From an uncultured Verrucomicrobiota bacterium (GTDB taxonomy: Bacteria > Verrucomicrobiota > Verrucomicrobiia > Verrucomicrobiales > Verrucomicrobiaceae): a DNA stretch of 64,000 nucleotides. Positions 25,442 to 39,854 of the stretch are shown here, piece by piece. Position numbers and translations under genes: made by a program. The stretch is from NCBI GenBank assembly GCA_903848465.1, contig CAINGK010000122.1:1-64000 (forward strand). Direction: 5' to 3'. The notes under the pieces were generated by a model. It was not told the origin of the DNA and did no database searches. It saw only the letters and a list, made by a program, of their open reading frames with translations. Numbering within the stretch: position 1 is the stretch's first letter; every line of letters begins with the position of its first letter.

Positions 25442-25512
25442 AGAGGGATCATTTTGATCCCTCTAGCGTCCACTACACCCACCTCTCCCAAACGGGGATC
25501 AAGATGATCCCC
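25442..25512. repeat. REPIN-like doublet of GGGATCA palindromes
   Basis: AGAGGGATCA-TTT-TGATCCCTCT (25442-25464) and GGGGATCA-AGA-TGATCCCC (25494-25512) are two hairpins in opposite orientation about 30 bases apart. The reverse complement of the second (GGAGGGGGATCATCTTGATC followed by CCCGTTTGG) matches the copy at 37051 over about 29 bases. It sits just upstream of the DUF3817 gene, and the track's upstream start at 25504 lies inside it, so that start is rejected. Confidence 0.65.
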
Positions 25513-25566
25513 CTCCGCAAAATCCTTTCCAGCACGCGCCAACCAGTGCTACAGCCACGCTTCCCG

Positions 25567-25881
25567 ATGAAACACCCCGTCTCCTTCCTGCGCACCGTCA
25601 CCCTGCTCGAAGCCATCTCGTACCTCATCCTGCTCTTCGTGGCCATGCCATTGAAGTATGTCTGGGGCATGCCGCTGGCGGTGAAGATCGCAGGCTCGGT
25701 GCATGGCGGGCTGTTTGTCCTCTTCTGCATTGCGCTCATGCGTGTGCTCATGCAGACGAGCTGGCCCTTCAGCCGTGCGGTGATGCTCTTCATCGCCTCG
25801 CTGCTGCCGTTTGTGCCGTTCTTCATTGACCGCCGCATGCGTGCGTGGGCGGCGGCAGACTCCACCCAGACACCAGCGTGA
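25567..25881 (+). CDS. DUF3817 integral membrane protein
   Basis: 104 residues from the ATG of [20 protein letters not shown]. Three membrane helices are visible (about 8-30, 40-63 and 72-92), with the family-type motifs [24 protein letters not shown] and [14 protein letters not shown] near the N-terminus and [10 protein letters not shown] at the end. DUF3817 proteins are small inner-membrane proteins without an established function. Its TGA overlaps the GTG start of rnhA, so the two genes are translationally coupled. Confidence 0.8.
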   Translation: MKHPVSFLRTVTLLEAISYLILLFVAMPLKYVWGMPLAVKIAGSVHGGLFVLFCIALMRVLMQTSWPFSRAVMLFIASLLPFVPFFIDRRMRAWAAADSTQTPA

Positions 25882-26384
25882 AGAAGGTCCTCATTCATTC
25901 CGACGGTGGCTGCCATGGCAACCCAGGCCCGGGTGGCTGGGCGGCGGTGCTGGCGTATGGCAAGCATGTGCGCGAACTCAAAGGCGGCGTGCCGGCCACC
26001 ACGAACAACCGCATGGAGCTGCAGGCCGCCATCGAGGCCCTGCGCATTCTCAAAGAACCCTGCCAGATCGACTTCCACACTGATTCGCAGTACGTCAGGC
26101 AGGGCATCAGCCAGTGGATCGCTGGATGGAAGCGCAACGGCTGGCGCACCAGCGCCAAGCAGCCCGTCAAAAACGCCGACCTCTGGCGCGAACTGGACGC
26201 CGCCACTGCGCAGCATAAAATCCAGTGGCACTGGGTCAAAGGCCATGCCGGACACACCGACAACGAACGCTGTGATGAACTCGCGAACGAAGCCATTGCC
26301 GCCGTCAAAGCCGCACACACATCGCAGCAGTTGAAGGCGCTGCTCGAAGAATTCAAGGCGGAGACCGAAGCTCAGCTGCTCTGA
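25878..26384 (+). CDS. rnhA: Ribonuclease HI
   Basis: 168 residues from a GTG start that overlaps the upstream stop codon (GTGA). It removes RNA from RNA-DNA hybrids. All catalytic acids are readable: Asp in [17 protein letters not shown], Glu in [13 protein letters not shown], Asp in [11 protein letters not shown] and Asp in [11 protein letters not shown], with the conserved His in [11 protein letters not shown]. The basic handle region ([20 protein letters not shown]) is present. A short acidic C-terminal extension of about 20 residues ([17 protein letters not shown]) is additional. The longer track start at 25845 lies inside the DUF3817 gene and adds no conserved sequence. Confidence 0.95.
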   Translation: MKKVLIHSDGGCHGNPGPGGWAAVLAYGKHVRELKGGVPATTNNRMELQAAIEALRILKEPCQIDFHTDSQYVRQGISQWIAGWKRNGWRTSAKQPVKNADLWRELDAATAQHKIQWHWVKGHAGHTDNERCDELANEAIAAVKAAHTSQQLKALLEEFKAETEAQLL

Positions 26385-26428
26385 CGGCTGCTTGCACTGC
26401 TGTGAGCATGAACTAAACACTCACACGC

Positions 26429-29089
<2,661 letters not shown>

Positions 29090-29112
29090 GACAACCTGTT
29101 CCATTTGCCTAT

Positions 29113-32967
<3,855 letters not shown>

Positions 32968-32971
<4 letters not shown>

Positions 32972-33738
32972 GACAGCATGTTTTTAGCAAAGGTTTCCGC
33001 GCGTGCCTCCAGGCCGCTCAGGCCAGTGAGCTGCGTGAAGAGCTGCTCCAGCGTATCCGCGCCATGTTGGTGCTGCAGTTCCTGCGGCGAGCCCTCCACC
33101 AGCAGCCGGCCCTGCGCCATGATAGCCACGCGATTGCACACACGCTCCACCACATCCAGCACATGCGAGCTGTACACGATCGTCTTACCTTCGCGCGCCA
33201 GGGTTTCCAGCAGCGCCTTGAAACCCACGGCGGCATTCGCGTCCAGCCCGTCCAGCGGTTCATCCAGCAGCACCACTTTCGGGTTGTGCAGCAGCGCGGC
33301 GGTGATGACGACCTTGCGCCGCATGCCTTTGGAGTAGGCCCCCAGCAGCTTGGTCGTGAGCGTCTGCTCATCCAGCTCAAAGAAGTCCAGAAACTGCCGG
33401 ATGCGCGGTCGCGCCTCGTCCTCATGGATGCCATACAGCGCCCCGATCATGAGGAGAAATTCCAGCCCGGTGAGGGATTCATACACCGCGCCCGAATCCG
33501 GCACAAAACCGAGCAGCCGCTTGGCCTCTATCGGGTGAGTGGTCACGTCCACACCGCAGATCAAAGCCCTGCCTGCGTCCGGTTGCAGCATGCCGGTGAC
33601 CATTTTGAGCGTGGTGGTCTTCCCTGCTCCGTTTGGCCCCAGCAGGCCCACGATCATGCCAGGTGGCACCTCCCAGTTCAGATGATCGACGGCAGTTTGC
33701 GCACCGAAGCGCTTGGTAAGGCCCTGAATGGAGATCAT
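32968..33738 (-). CDS. ABC transporter ATP-binding protein (ABC-2/CcmA type)
   Basis: 256 residues from the ATG of MISIQGLTKRFG; the 12 extra residues of the track ORF precede the conserved strand. Walker A is GLLGPNGAGKTTTLKM, the Q-loop region is LLGFVPDSGAVYESLTG, the signature is GAYSKGMRRKVVIT (GAYSKGM in place of LSGGQ, as is common in this class), Walker B is VVLLDEPLDGLDA and the H-loop is IVYSSHVLD. It drives the permease encoded by the overlapping downstream gene. Substrate unknown. Confidence 0.9.
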
Positions 33739-33830
33739 GGGGGCGGACCATCCATGACGTGCGGACGCTTGCAAGGCGGCATTCGAACCGGCGCTGGCAT
33801 CATGAATTTTAATAGATATTAACTAAATCC

Positions 33831-33858
33831 TTGCCGCTAAGGCTAAATTCAATATACT
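33831..33858 (+). promoter_or_regulatory. Likely sigma-70 promoter of the secretin gene
   Basis: TTGCCG (33831-33836), a 16-base spacer and TATACT (33853-33858) lie 18 bases before the secretin ATG, within a stretch of AT-rich sequence (AATAGATATTAACTAAATCC) that stands out from the GC-rich surroundings. The transcript leader would be very short. Confidence 0.45.
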
Positions 33859-33876
33859 GAGTGTAATTTCAATAAT

Positions 33877-36237
33877 ATGTCGCAATTCCCTTCCCACCTG
33901 CCCACGCGCCTGCGCTTTGCCGTGTTGTTGGTGCTTTTGATTCTCGGCATGCGCCAAGTTTCCAAGGCCCAGTCCCCCAGTTTGCCACCCACCGTGCCGC
34001 TGCCAGCGGCTGGCACCTACGTGCCCGTGGGTGAAGGCGCGTCCATCAAGGTCAATTTCCCCAGCGCACCCATCCAGGCCATCATCCCCTTTTACACCCA
34101 GCTCACGGGCAAAAAGCTCATCCTCGACTCCGCGCTGCAAGGCGAGATGCTCCGCATCATCTCCCCACAGATGCTCACCAAGCGGGACGCCATCGCGTTC
34201 ATTGAGGCCACGCTGCTGCTCAATGGCTACGCCATCATCAATGTCGATGCGACCACCGCCAAGCTGATCAACTACGGCGGCGGTAAAAGCCCCACCGCAA
34301 GCGGCTTGAAGGTGTACAATACCCTGCGCGAACTACCACAGAACGAGGAAATCTGCCACTACGTGCTACCGCTGCAATTCATCTCCGCCGACGACGCCTC
34401 CAAGGCCTTTCAGCAGGTGATTAAACTCAACAGCTTTGGCGCGATGACGCCGATCTCGAACGACTCCGCCCTCATCATCACCGAAAACAGCGCGACCATC
34501 CGCAGCATCTGTGAGATCGCCCTGATCATTGATGTCCCGCCAACAGAAACCGCCAATGAGATGATCAAGCTGGAGCGCTCCGATGTGGAACTCGTGGCCG
34601 AGATCGTGAATGAAATCTTCGAACAGGAGGAAAAGGCGAAAAAAAGCACGTCCGCACCCGCCCCAGCCGCCACACCCAATGCCGCCGCCCGTCCTGGTGC
34701 GCCTGCGGTACCCACCAATCCGGCGGGTAATACGAGTACCGCCGGGACCAATCCCGCCGCCTCGCACGTCAAAGTTTTTGCCTACCGCCGCACGAATGAA
34801 CTCCTCGTCATTGGCCGCCCGGTGGACATCACCTACATCAAGGGACTCGTCCAAAAACTCGACAAGCAGAGCGACGGCTCCAATTTCCTCAAGCGTCGTC
34901 TGAAGTACCTCGACGTGCTCGATTTCCTGTCCGTGGCCTACAATGCACTGGCCAAAGACACCGACATCCAAGGTAACAACGACGGGGCCGTCTCCGGCTC
35001 TCCCGGCGGTGGCGGCGGCGGAAGCAGTCGCCGTAAATCCGGTGCCTCCTCCACCGACGCCAACAACCGCAGCAATGCCAACAGCAGCGCCAGCAGCAAC
35101 AATGGCAGTAACTCAGGATTCGGTGCCAACACGGGCCTGGGTGGCACCTTCGGCAGTTCCACGGGCGGGCAAAACAACCTCAATTCCAATTCAAGCCGCA
35201 GTCTGCTCGACGATCCAGAAGCCATCGCTTCTCCTGAGTCGATGGTGGTCGGCAAGACACTGCTCATCGGCGACCCGCAGTCCAACAGCCTCATCGTTTC
35301 CGGCTCTCCCGAGCACATTGAGCGCATTGATCAACTGCTCAAGGAAATGGATGTCCGCCCCCAGCAGATCTACATTTCCGCCATCATCGGCCAGTTGAGC
35401 CTGGGCAAAAACTTCAATTACGGCGTCGATTTCCTGCAGTTGCTCAGTGATTTCAGTGTCAACCGTAACGGCGCTACGAGTTCAACCACCACAACCAGCG
35501 GCGGCACGACCACGACGACACCGGCCAACATCGTCCAGTTCCCCGCCAAATTTGGGCAGCTCAACTTTTACGGCCAAATTGGCTCGCTGAGCAACTACAT
35601 CAAAGTCATCGACAGCAACAACAACTTCAAGGTGCTCGCCACGCCGAGCATCTACGCCAAGAACGCGGCCAAGTCCGTCATCTCCTCCGGTCAGAGCATT
35701 GCCGTGCCTGCCAACATTCTCTCCAATGGCGGCTTTTCCGCCGGCATCGCTAGCACCAGCACCAGCGTCACTTATCGGGATGTCCTTCTCAAGCTGGAGG
35801 TCATTCCACTCATTAACTCCGACGACGAAGTCACCCTGCGCATCGCCCAGGTCAATGACAACATCATCGGCTCGCAGACCATCGGTAACAACACCGTGCC
35901 CACCATCGGTACCCAGAAGCTGCTTACCGAGGTGGCGGTGAAAAACGGTGCCACGGTCGTTCTCGGTGGGTTGATCACGGAGAAAACCACGAAAAACAAA
36001 AACGGTGTCATCGGACTCCGCCGCATCCCCATTCTGGGAAATCTCTTCGGCACCACGCAGAACCAAACCACCCGCGAAGAGCTGCTTATTTTCATCCAGC
36101 CCCGCATCGTGCGTTCGGACGATCCGCTCGACACTCCCAACAACATCGAAAGCGGCCGCAGCAAAGTCTATGACGAGGCCATGAAGTTCGCCTCCCCCGA
36201 CCTGGAAAACATCCCCCGCGCATTGCCTGCGCGGTAG
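33877..36237 (+). CDS. Type II/IV secretion secretin (GspD-like), orphan
   Basis: A 786-residue outer-membrane secretin. A signal region (LRFAVLLVLLILGMRQVSKA) is followed by an N0-like domain (KVNFPSAPIQAIIPFYTQLTGKK), N1/N2-type repeats (YVLPLQFISADDASKAFQQV; VKVFAYRRTNELLVIGRPVD), a Gly/Ser/Asn-rich linker of about 70 residues near 370-440, and the C-terminal secretin domain with VVLGGLITEKTTKNKNGVIG, PILGNLFG and EELLIFIQPRIV. Such proteins form the multimeric outer-membrane gate of type II secretion or type IV pili. No gspE/F/G or pil genes are in the window. The two Pro/Ala- and Ser/Gly/Asn-rich linkers are unusually long. Confidence 0.88.
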   Translation: MSQFPSHLPTRLRFAVLLVLLILGMRQVSKAQSPSLPPTVPLPAAGTYVPVGEGASIKVNFPSAPIQAIIPFYTQLTGKKLILDSALQGEMLRIISPQMLTKRDAIAFIEATLLLNGYAIINVDATTAKLINYGGGKSPTASGLKVYNTLRELPQNEEICHYVLPLQFISADDASKAFQQVIKLNSFGAMTPISNDSALIITENSATIRSICEIALIIDVPPTETANEMIKLERSDVELVAEIVNEIFEQEEKAKKSTSAPAPAATPNAAARPGAPAVPTNPAGNTSTAGTNPAASHVKVFAYRRTNELLVIGRPVDITYIKGLVQKLDKQSDGSNFLKRRLKYLDVLDFLSVAYNALAKDTDIQGNNDGAVSGSPGGGGGGSSRRKSGASSTDANNRSNANSSASSNNGSNSGFGANTGLGGTFGSSTGGQNNLNSNSSRSLLDDPEAIASPESMVVGKTLLIGDPQSNSLIVSGSPEHIERIDQLLKEMDVRPQQIYISAIIGQLSLGKNFNYGVDFLQLLSDFSVNRNGATSSTTTTSGGTTTTTPANIVQFPAKFGQLNFYGQIGSLSNYIKVIDSNNNFKVLATPSIYAKNAAKSVISSGQSIAVPANILSNGGFSAGIASTSTSVTYRDVLLKLEVIPLINSDDEVTLRIAQVNDNIIGSQTIGNNTVPTIGTQKLLTEVAVKNGATVVLGGLITEKTTKNKNGVIGLRRIPILGNLFGTTQNQTTREELLIFIQPRIVRSDDPLDTPNNIESGRSKVYDEAMKFASPDLENIPRALPAR

Positions 36238-36454
36238 GCGGGAACGGCGCAGAGGACTTCTGGCAAGCGCGTGCTGGGGGATGCTCTCGCTTAGCGAGCC
36301 CTGAATTGAAGATAGAAAGATTGAGGGTAGAAAGATTTCAGAATCAGAGTTCAGGAACATTTTCCGCCCGGCATCACCTGAATGACATTTTAAGCTGGAA
36401 TCATGCAGTCGAAGCCGTTGCATGAGTCAGGCTCAAACTCACCAGATGGTGAAG
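36238..36454. other. Gap after the secretin gene, no gene seen
   Basis: It holds GGCGCAGAGGAC, a fragment resembling the palindromic element at 31191, then AT-richer sequence with AGATAGAAAGATTGAGGGTAGAAAGATT direct repeats. No supported coding region. Confidence 0.45.
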
Positions 36455-36905
36455 GCTGGGGGCAGGAAGCCCAGCGCCCAGGCGAGCGAGAAGCATCTTG
36501 GAACCGGAGCGTAGCGGGTCGAAGACCGCCGCAGGCAAATAGACAGCCGCAGGCTGCCCGAAGGGTGAGCGCAGCGAGCCGAACGAAGTGAGACAGACGA
36601 CTGAAAGGAGCCCGCAGGGTGAGCACAGCGAATCAATCAATGCGTGCGACAAGCCTGGGCGCGACGCCGCTTTCGCAGGACGAACGGCGCGCTGAGGCCG
36701 GAGAACATTCTACAGCCCGCGATAGCGCTGCGGCTTTCGCAGCCCGAACGGAGTACTGCGGCCAAAGAACATCCTTCACCCCACGAAAGCGGTGCCGCCG
36801 ATGCAGGGTTGCGCCGTGCATCTCTGTCACCGCACTCCAAGACGCTCCGCGCTCGCGTGTGAGCGCTGGGCTTCCTGCCGCGCTCTTTAGATCCCTACTG
36901 CATGG
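36455..36905 (+). repeat. MITE-like repeat family R2, copy 3, interrupted
   Basis: The right end (CTGTCACCGCACTCCAAGACGCTCCGCGCTCGCGT) and interior (GGCGCGACGCCGCTTTCGCAGG; GCGAAAGCGGTGCCGCCGATGCAGG) match copy 2. The left end is GCGAGCGAGAAGCATCTTGGA, and outside it GGCAGGAAGCCCAGCGC is the inverse of the right outer flank GCGCTGGGCTTCCTGCC. A 138-bp segment found in no other copy separates left end and interior. Confidence 0.75.
36503..36640 (+). repeat. Insertion nested inside repeat copy 3
   Basis: Relative to copy 2, sequence between CTTGGA and TGCGTGCGACAAGCC is inserted here. It contains two imperfect direct copies of a GGGTGAGCRCAGCGA motif (AAGGGTGAGCGCAGCGAGCC and CAGGGTGAGCACAGCGAATC) and AGCCGCAGGCT palindromic pieces. 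It encodes no recognisable protein. Confidence 0.55.
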
Positions 36906-37050
36906 TTACGGTTGAGGGACCTCTTTGATTCATTCAGCCACAAGCTGAAACCTGTAGAAGCCTTGATTTCGATAAGGGAATAATGAGCAATGGAACGTGC
37001 CGGGAAAGGCATTCCTCGTCCAGTTTTCAGCACGCACGGCACAGTCTGAC

Positions 37051-37115
37051 GGAGGGGGATCATCTTGATCCCCGTTTGGAGTCCGGAATTGGTGGGATCA
37101 AGATGATCCCTCTCC
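37051..37115. repeat. REPIN-like doublet of GGGATCA palindromes
   Basis: GGGGATCA-TCT-TGATCCCC (37055-37073) and GGGATCA-AGA-TGATCCC (37094-37110) lie 20 bases apart in opposite orientation, 34 bases beyond the stop of mlaA (which reads on the minus strand). The arrangement equals the doublet at 25442. It may act as a terminator for the mla operon. Confidence 0.65.
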
Positions 37116-37143
37116 TGCGCGGCTTATCCTACACTCCGCCCAA

Positions 37144-37995
37144 TCACTTTTTGATGGCTTCAGCGCGGCTCTGGCTGTACGCGCTGCGTGCGGAGAGATA
37201 GGGGTCCACGGCTTCCTTCGTGATCGAGTCGTAGCGGTTGATCTGCGCAGGCAAGGCGCGCAGGGTGTTGGCCGAGGGGGGCGCAACGACCCAGTCATGC
37301 TTGGACCGGCTGCCATACCAATAGAGGTAAGGCCAGTTGACCGGATTGAGCGCATAGTCTCCGGCTAGGCCCACGGTATCGCGCAGAGAGCTGGGGCCGA
37401 GCAGGGGCAGCACGAGGTAAGGGCCGCTCGGAATGCCCCACTTGCCAAAGGTCTGCGCCGTGTCTTCATCTGGCAGGTTGGCGAGCGCCGGAATCTTCTC
37501 CGCTGGCCGGAAGATGCCGCCAACACCACCCACGGTGTTGACCACGAATTTGCCCGTCTCCTGCCCGGCTCGTTTGAACTTACCTTGCAGCGTGCAGTTC
37601 ACCACGCGGACGGGATACTTGACGTTCTCAAACGCATTGTCGATCCCCTTGCGCACCGGCCTTGGCAAAATCAACTCATAGCCTTTGGAGATGGGACGAA
37701 AGATGAGGGTGTAGAGCTTATCGTTTACCCAGAACGTCGCGCGATTGAGCGGTTGCAGCGGATCGGATACGTCCGCCGTCGTTGTGGCATATTCATCCAC
37801 TTCTTCGTCCTTGGCCGCGCCTTTGGTTGGCCCCGCTTTGTCCGCCACCTTGCTCTTCGCGGTGGTGGTGCCAACCGTGCTGGCTGCCGCAGCCGCAGGT
37901 TTCGCAGCGGTCTTAGATGCAGAGGAACTGCAGTCAGTCAGCAGCGGAGAGACTGCCAGCAACAACAGACGGACTGTGGATGCGCGGATTTTCAT
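37144..37995 (-). CDS. mlaA: MlaA lipoprotein, phospholipid-transport outer-membrane component
   Basis: A 283-residue VacJ/MlaA-family lipoprotein with a lipobox LLTDC near residue 22, then an Ala/Lys/Thr-rich linker of about 50 residues. The MlaA domain includes DPLQPLNRATFWVNDKLYTLIFRPI, VVNTVGGVGGIF, DEDTAQTFGKWGIPSGPYLVLPLLGPSSLRDTVG and the end ITKEAVDPYLSARSAYSQSR. In the Mla pathway MlaA removes misplaced phospholipids from the outer leaflet and passes them to MlaC. It is the last gene of the five-gene mlaEFDCA run and overlaps mlaC by 4 bases. Confidence 0.93.
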   Translation of the reverse strand: MKIRASTVRLLLLAVSPLLTDCSSSASKTAAKPAAAAASTVGTTTAKSKVADKAGPTKGAAKDEEVDEYATTTADVSDPLQPLNRATFWVNDKLYTLIFRPISKGYELILPRPVRKGIDNAFENVKYPVRVVNCTLQGKFKRAGQETGKFVVNTVGGVGGIFRPAEKIPALANLPDEDTAQTFGKWGIPSGPYLVLPLLGPSSLRDTVGLAGDYALNPVNWPYLYWYGSRSKHDWVVAPPSANTLRALPAQINRYDSITKEAVDPYLSARSAYSQSRAEAIKK

Positions 37996-38570
37996 TGGGG
38001 ACGGGAGACAGATTGCGTGAGGGAACTGATGACGGCATTGGCCCCGCCTTTTTTAAACTGCGCATCCAGTTGGCTGCGGTAATTGGCGATGAGGCTGACT
38101 CCTTCGATCACCACATCGGTGATGCGCCAGCCCAGTACTTGCTCCATGCGGTAGATCACGCTGTAGTGGCTACCCTGGTAAACCATATTCGTGGGCACAT
38201 CCACCCGGCCTGCCGCTGGCTCCACCGCCGCTAGGTAGGTGATGGTGGGGTGCTCTCCGGGGGTGAATTTGCTGCTGTAACTGCGGATGATCAGCGTGGA
38301 AAAAAGCTGGGTGGCCTGCTGCTGCTGCTCGGGCGTAAACTGTTTCCAGCCGGGGCCCACGGAGCGTTTGGTCATCGTTTCAAAGCTCACATACTTCTCC
38401 AACACCGGGCGCAACTTCTCTGGCAGGGCGCTGCGGTTTCCGGCGCGGTCGGCCACCGTCAGCACTTCCGTGATGGCTGATTTTAGCCGGACCTGGGCCT
38501 CGGCAAGTTGGGCGGACGCAGCCAGCGGTGCGGCAAGCAGGAGGAGCGGGAGCAGAAAACGTAGGGTCAT
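37992..38570 (-). CDS. mlaC: MlaC periplasmic lipid-binding protein
   Basis: A 192-residue exported protein with signal peptide MTLRFLLPLLLLAAPLAASA. The Ttg2D/MlaC pattern is visible: ALPEKLRPVLEKYVSFETMTKRSVGPGWKQFTPEQ, FSTLIIRSYSSKF, VIYRMEQVLGWRITDVVIEGVSLIANYRSQL. MlaC shuttles phospholipid between outer-membrane MlaA and the inner-membrane MlaFED complex. It overlaps mlaD and mlaA by 4 bases each. Confidence 0.93.
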   Translation of the reverse strand: MTLRFLLPLLLLAAPLAASAQLAEAQVRLKSAITEVLTVADRAGNRSALPEKLRPVLEKYVSFETMTKRSVGPGWKQFTPEQQQQATQLFSTLIIRSYSSKFTPGEHPTITYLAAVEPAAGRVDVPTNMVYQGSHYSVIYRMEQVLGWRITDVVIEGVSLIANYRSQLDAQFKKGGANAVISSLTQSVSRPQ

Positions 38571-39046
38571 GGGGCGGGGGGAGGGGCGTCTTTACCTTTT
38601 TCAACACTGCCAAAAGCCATCTTGCCAATTAACGACTCAAGATCGACCGAGGATTCGGTCATCGTGATGCGCGAACCAGCGGCAAGGTAAGTTTCATCCG
38701 CTCCCGGCGCAAGTGCGACATATTTATCCCCGATCAGCCCCGTGGTTTTGATCGAGGCCATCGTGTCCGTGGGCAGTTTCAGCCCCGCCTGCACGCGCAG
38801 CGTCACCATAGCGCTGTAGTCGGTGCTATCCACGCGGATGGCATCCACGCGCCCGACTGGCACGCCTGCGACCAGCACGCTGCTGCCCGCATTGAGTCCC
38901 CCGGCGTTGGTAAAGCGCGCCTCCATCACATAGGTGTCCCCTCCCAGCATGGCTCCAGTGCCGAGTTTCACGGTCAGATACACCACAGCGACGATCCCCA
39001 GGAGGACGAAGAGACCAACGTAAAGTTCCAGCTTGGATTGTTTCAT
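38567..39046 (-). CDS. mlaD: MlaD, MCE-domain subunit of the lipid ABC transporter
   Basis: A 159-residue protein with one N-terminal membrane helix (LYVGLFVLLGIVAVVYLTV) and a single MCE domain: YVMEARFTNAGGLNAGSSVLVAGVPVGRVDAI, MVTLRVQAGLKLPTD and IKTTGLIGDKYVAL. MlaD forms the periplasmic hexameric ring of the MlaFEDB complex. The C-terminus (MTESSVDLESLIGKMAFGSVEKG) matches the helix that packs into the ring pore. It overlaps mlaF and mlaC by 4 bases. MlaB is absent from this operon. Confidence 0.93.
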   Translation of the reverse strand: MKQSKLELYVGLFVLLGIVAVVYLTVKLGTGAMLGGDTYVMEARFTNAGGLNAGSSVLVAGVPVGRVDAIRVDSTDYSAMVTLRVQAGLKLPTDTMASIKTTGLIGDKYVALAPGADETYLAAGSRITMTESSVDLESLIGKMAFGSVEKGKDAPPPAP

Positions 39047-39852
39047 GAGTCTTCAGATTGCAGAGCTTCGCCACGACGGATGGCAGCAATTGTACGGCCA
39101 AGTGCGTCCGCGCTGTCGCGGAATTCACCCACCACGGTGGCTGCAGAGGCGGAAAATTCAGCAGGCGTGCCTTCAAAGCACATCCGCCCTTTGTCAAGCA
39201 GCGCCACGCGATCACTGGCGATCAGCGCTTCCGTCAGGTCGTGCGTCACCACCAGCGCGGTGAAGCCAAACTGCCGCTGATATTTGGCGATCATGGCAAA
39301 CACGGCATTGCGCCGCAGCGGGTCCAGCCCGGCGGTGGGTTCGTCAAACAGCACTAGCTCCGGCCGTGTGACGATGGCGCGTGCCAGCGCGAGGCGCTTC
39401 TGCATGCCGCCGGAAAGCTGGCTGGGATAGCGGTCCTGATGGACTTCGAGTTCGATCTGCCGCAGCGCTTCCAGACTGCGTTCGCGGATCTCCTTATCAG
39501 GCAAATCCGTCGTCTGCTCCAGCGGCAGCGCCACGTTTTCCAGGGCGGTCAGCGAATCAAACAGCGCATTGCTTTGAAACAGAAAGCTGCAGCGGCGGCG
39601 GAAATCGGCCCGCGCGGCGTCATGGCCCACCCCGAGCGGTTTGCCGTCAAAAAAGATGCTCCCAGCATCTGGGCGCACGACATCGGCCAGGCACTTCAGC
39701 AGCACGGACTTGCCCGCGCCGCTGCGCCCCAGCACGGACACCAGGCTCCCGCGTGCCACATTGAGACTGGCACCGTCGAGCACGACGTTTTCCTCGAAGT
39801 GCTTGAACAAGCCCTCGATGCGCAGCAGCGGTTGATTGGTCTCAGCACCCAT
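39043..39852 (-). CDS. mlaF: MlaF, ATPase of the lipid ABC transporter
   Basis: 269 residues from the ATG of MGAETNQPLLRIEGLFKHF; the 39 upstream codons of the track ORF are shadow sequence over mlaE. Walker A is VLGRSGAGKSVLLKC, the signature LSGGMQKRLALAR, Walker B LVLFDEPTAGLDP and the H-loop ALVVTHDLTEAL. GKSVLLK and GGMQKR are typical of the Mla/Ttg2A class. It powers phospholipid movement through MlaE/MlaD. It begins 2 bases after the mlaE stop. Confidence 0.93.
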   Translation of the reverse strand: MGAETNQPLLRIEGLFKHFEENVVLDGASLNVARGSLVSVLGRSGAGKSVLLKCLADVVRPDAGSIFFDGKPLGVGHDAARADFRRRCSFLFQSNALFDSLTALENVALPLEQTTDLPDKEIRERSLEALRQIELEVHQDRYPSQLSGGMQKRLALARAIVTRPELVLFDEPTAGLDPLRRNAVFAMIAKYQRQFGFTALVVTHDLTEALIASDRVALLDKGRMCFEGTPAEFSASAATVVGEFRDSADALGRTIAAIRRGEALQSEDS

Positions 39853-39854
39853 GA

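Noticed and set aside
36619-36915. Several 60-100 residue ORFs
   Set aside because: They lie in the R2 repeat and recur in the other copies because of the repeat, not coding constraint.
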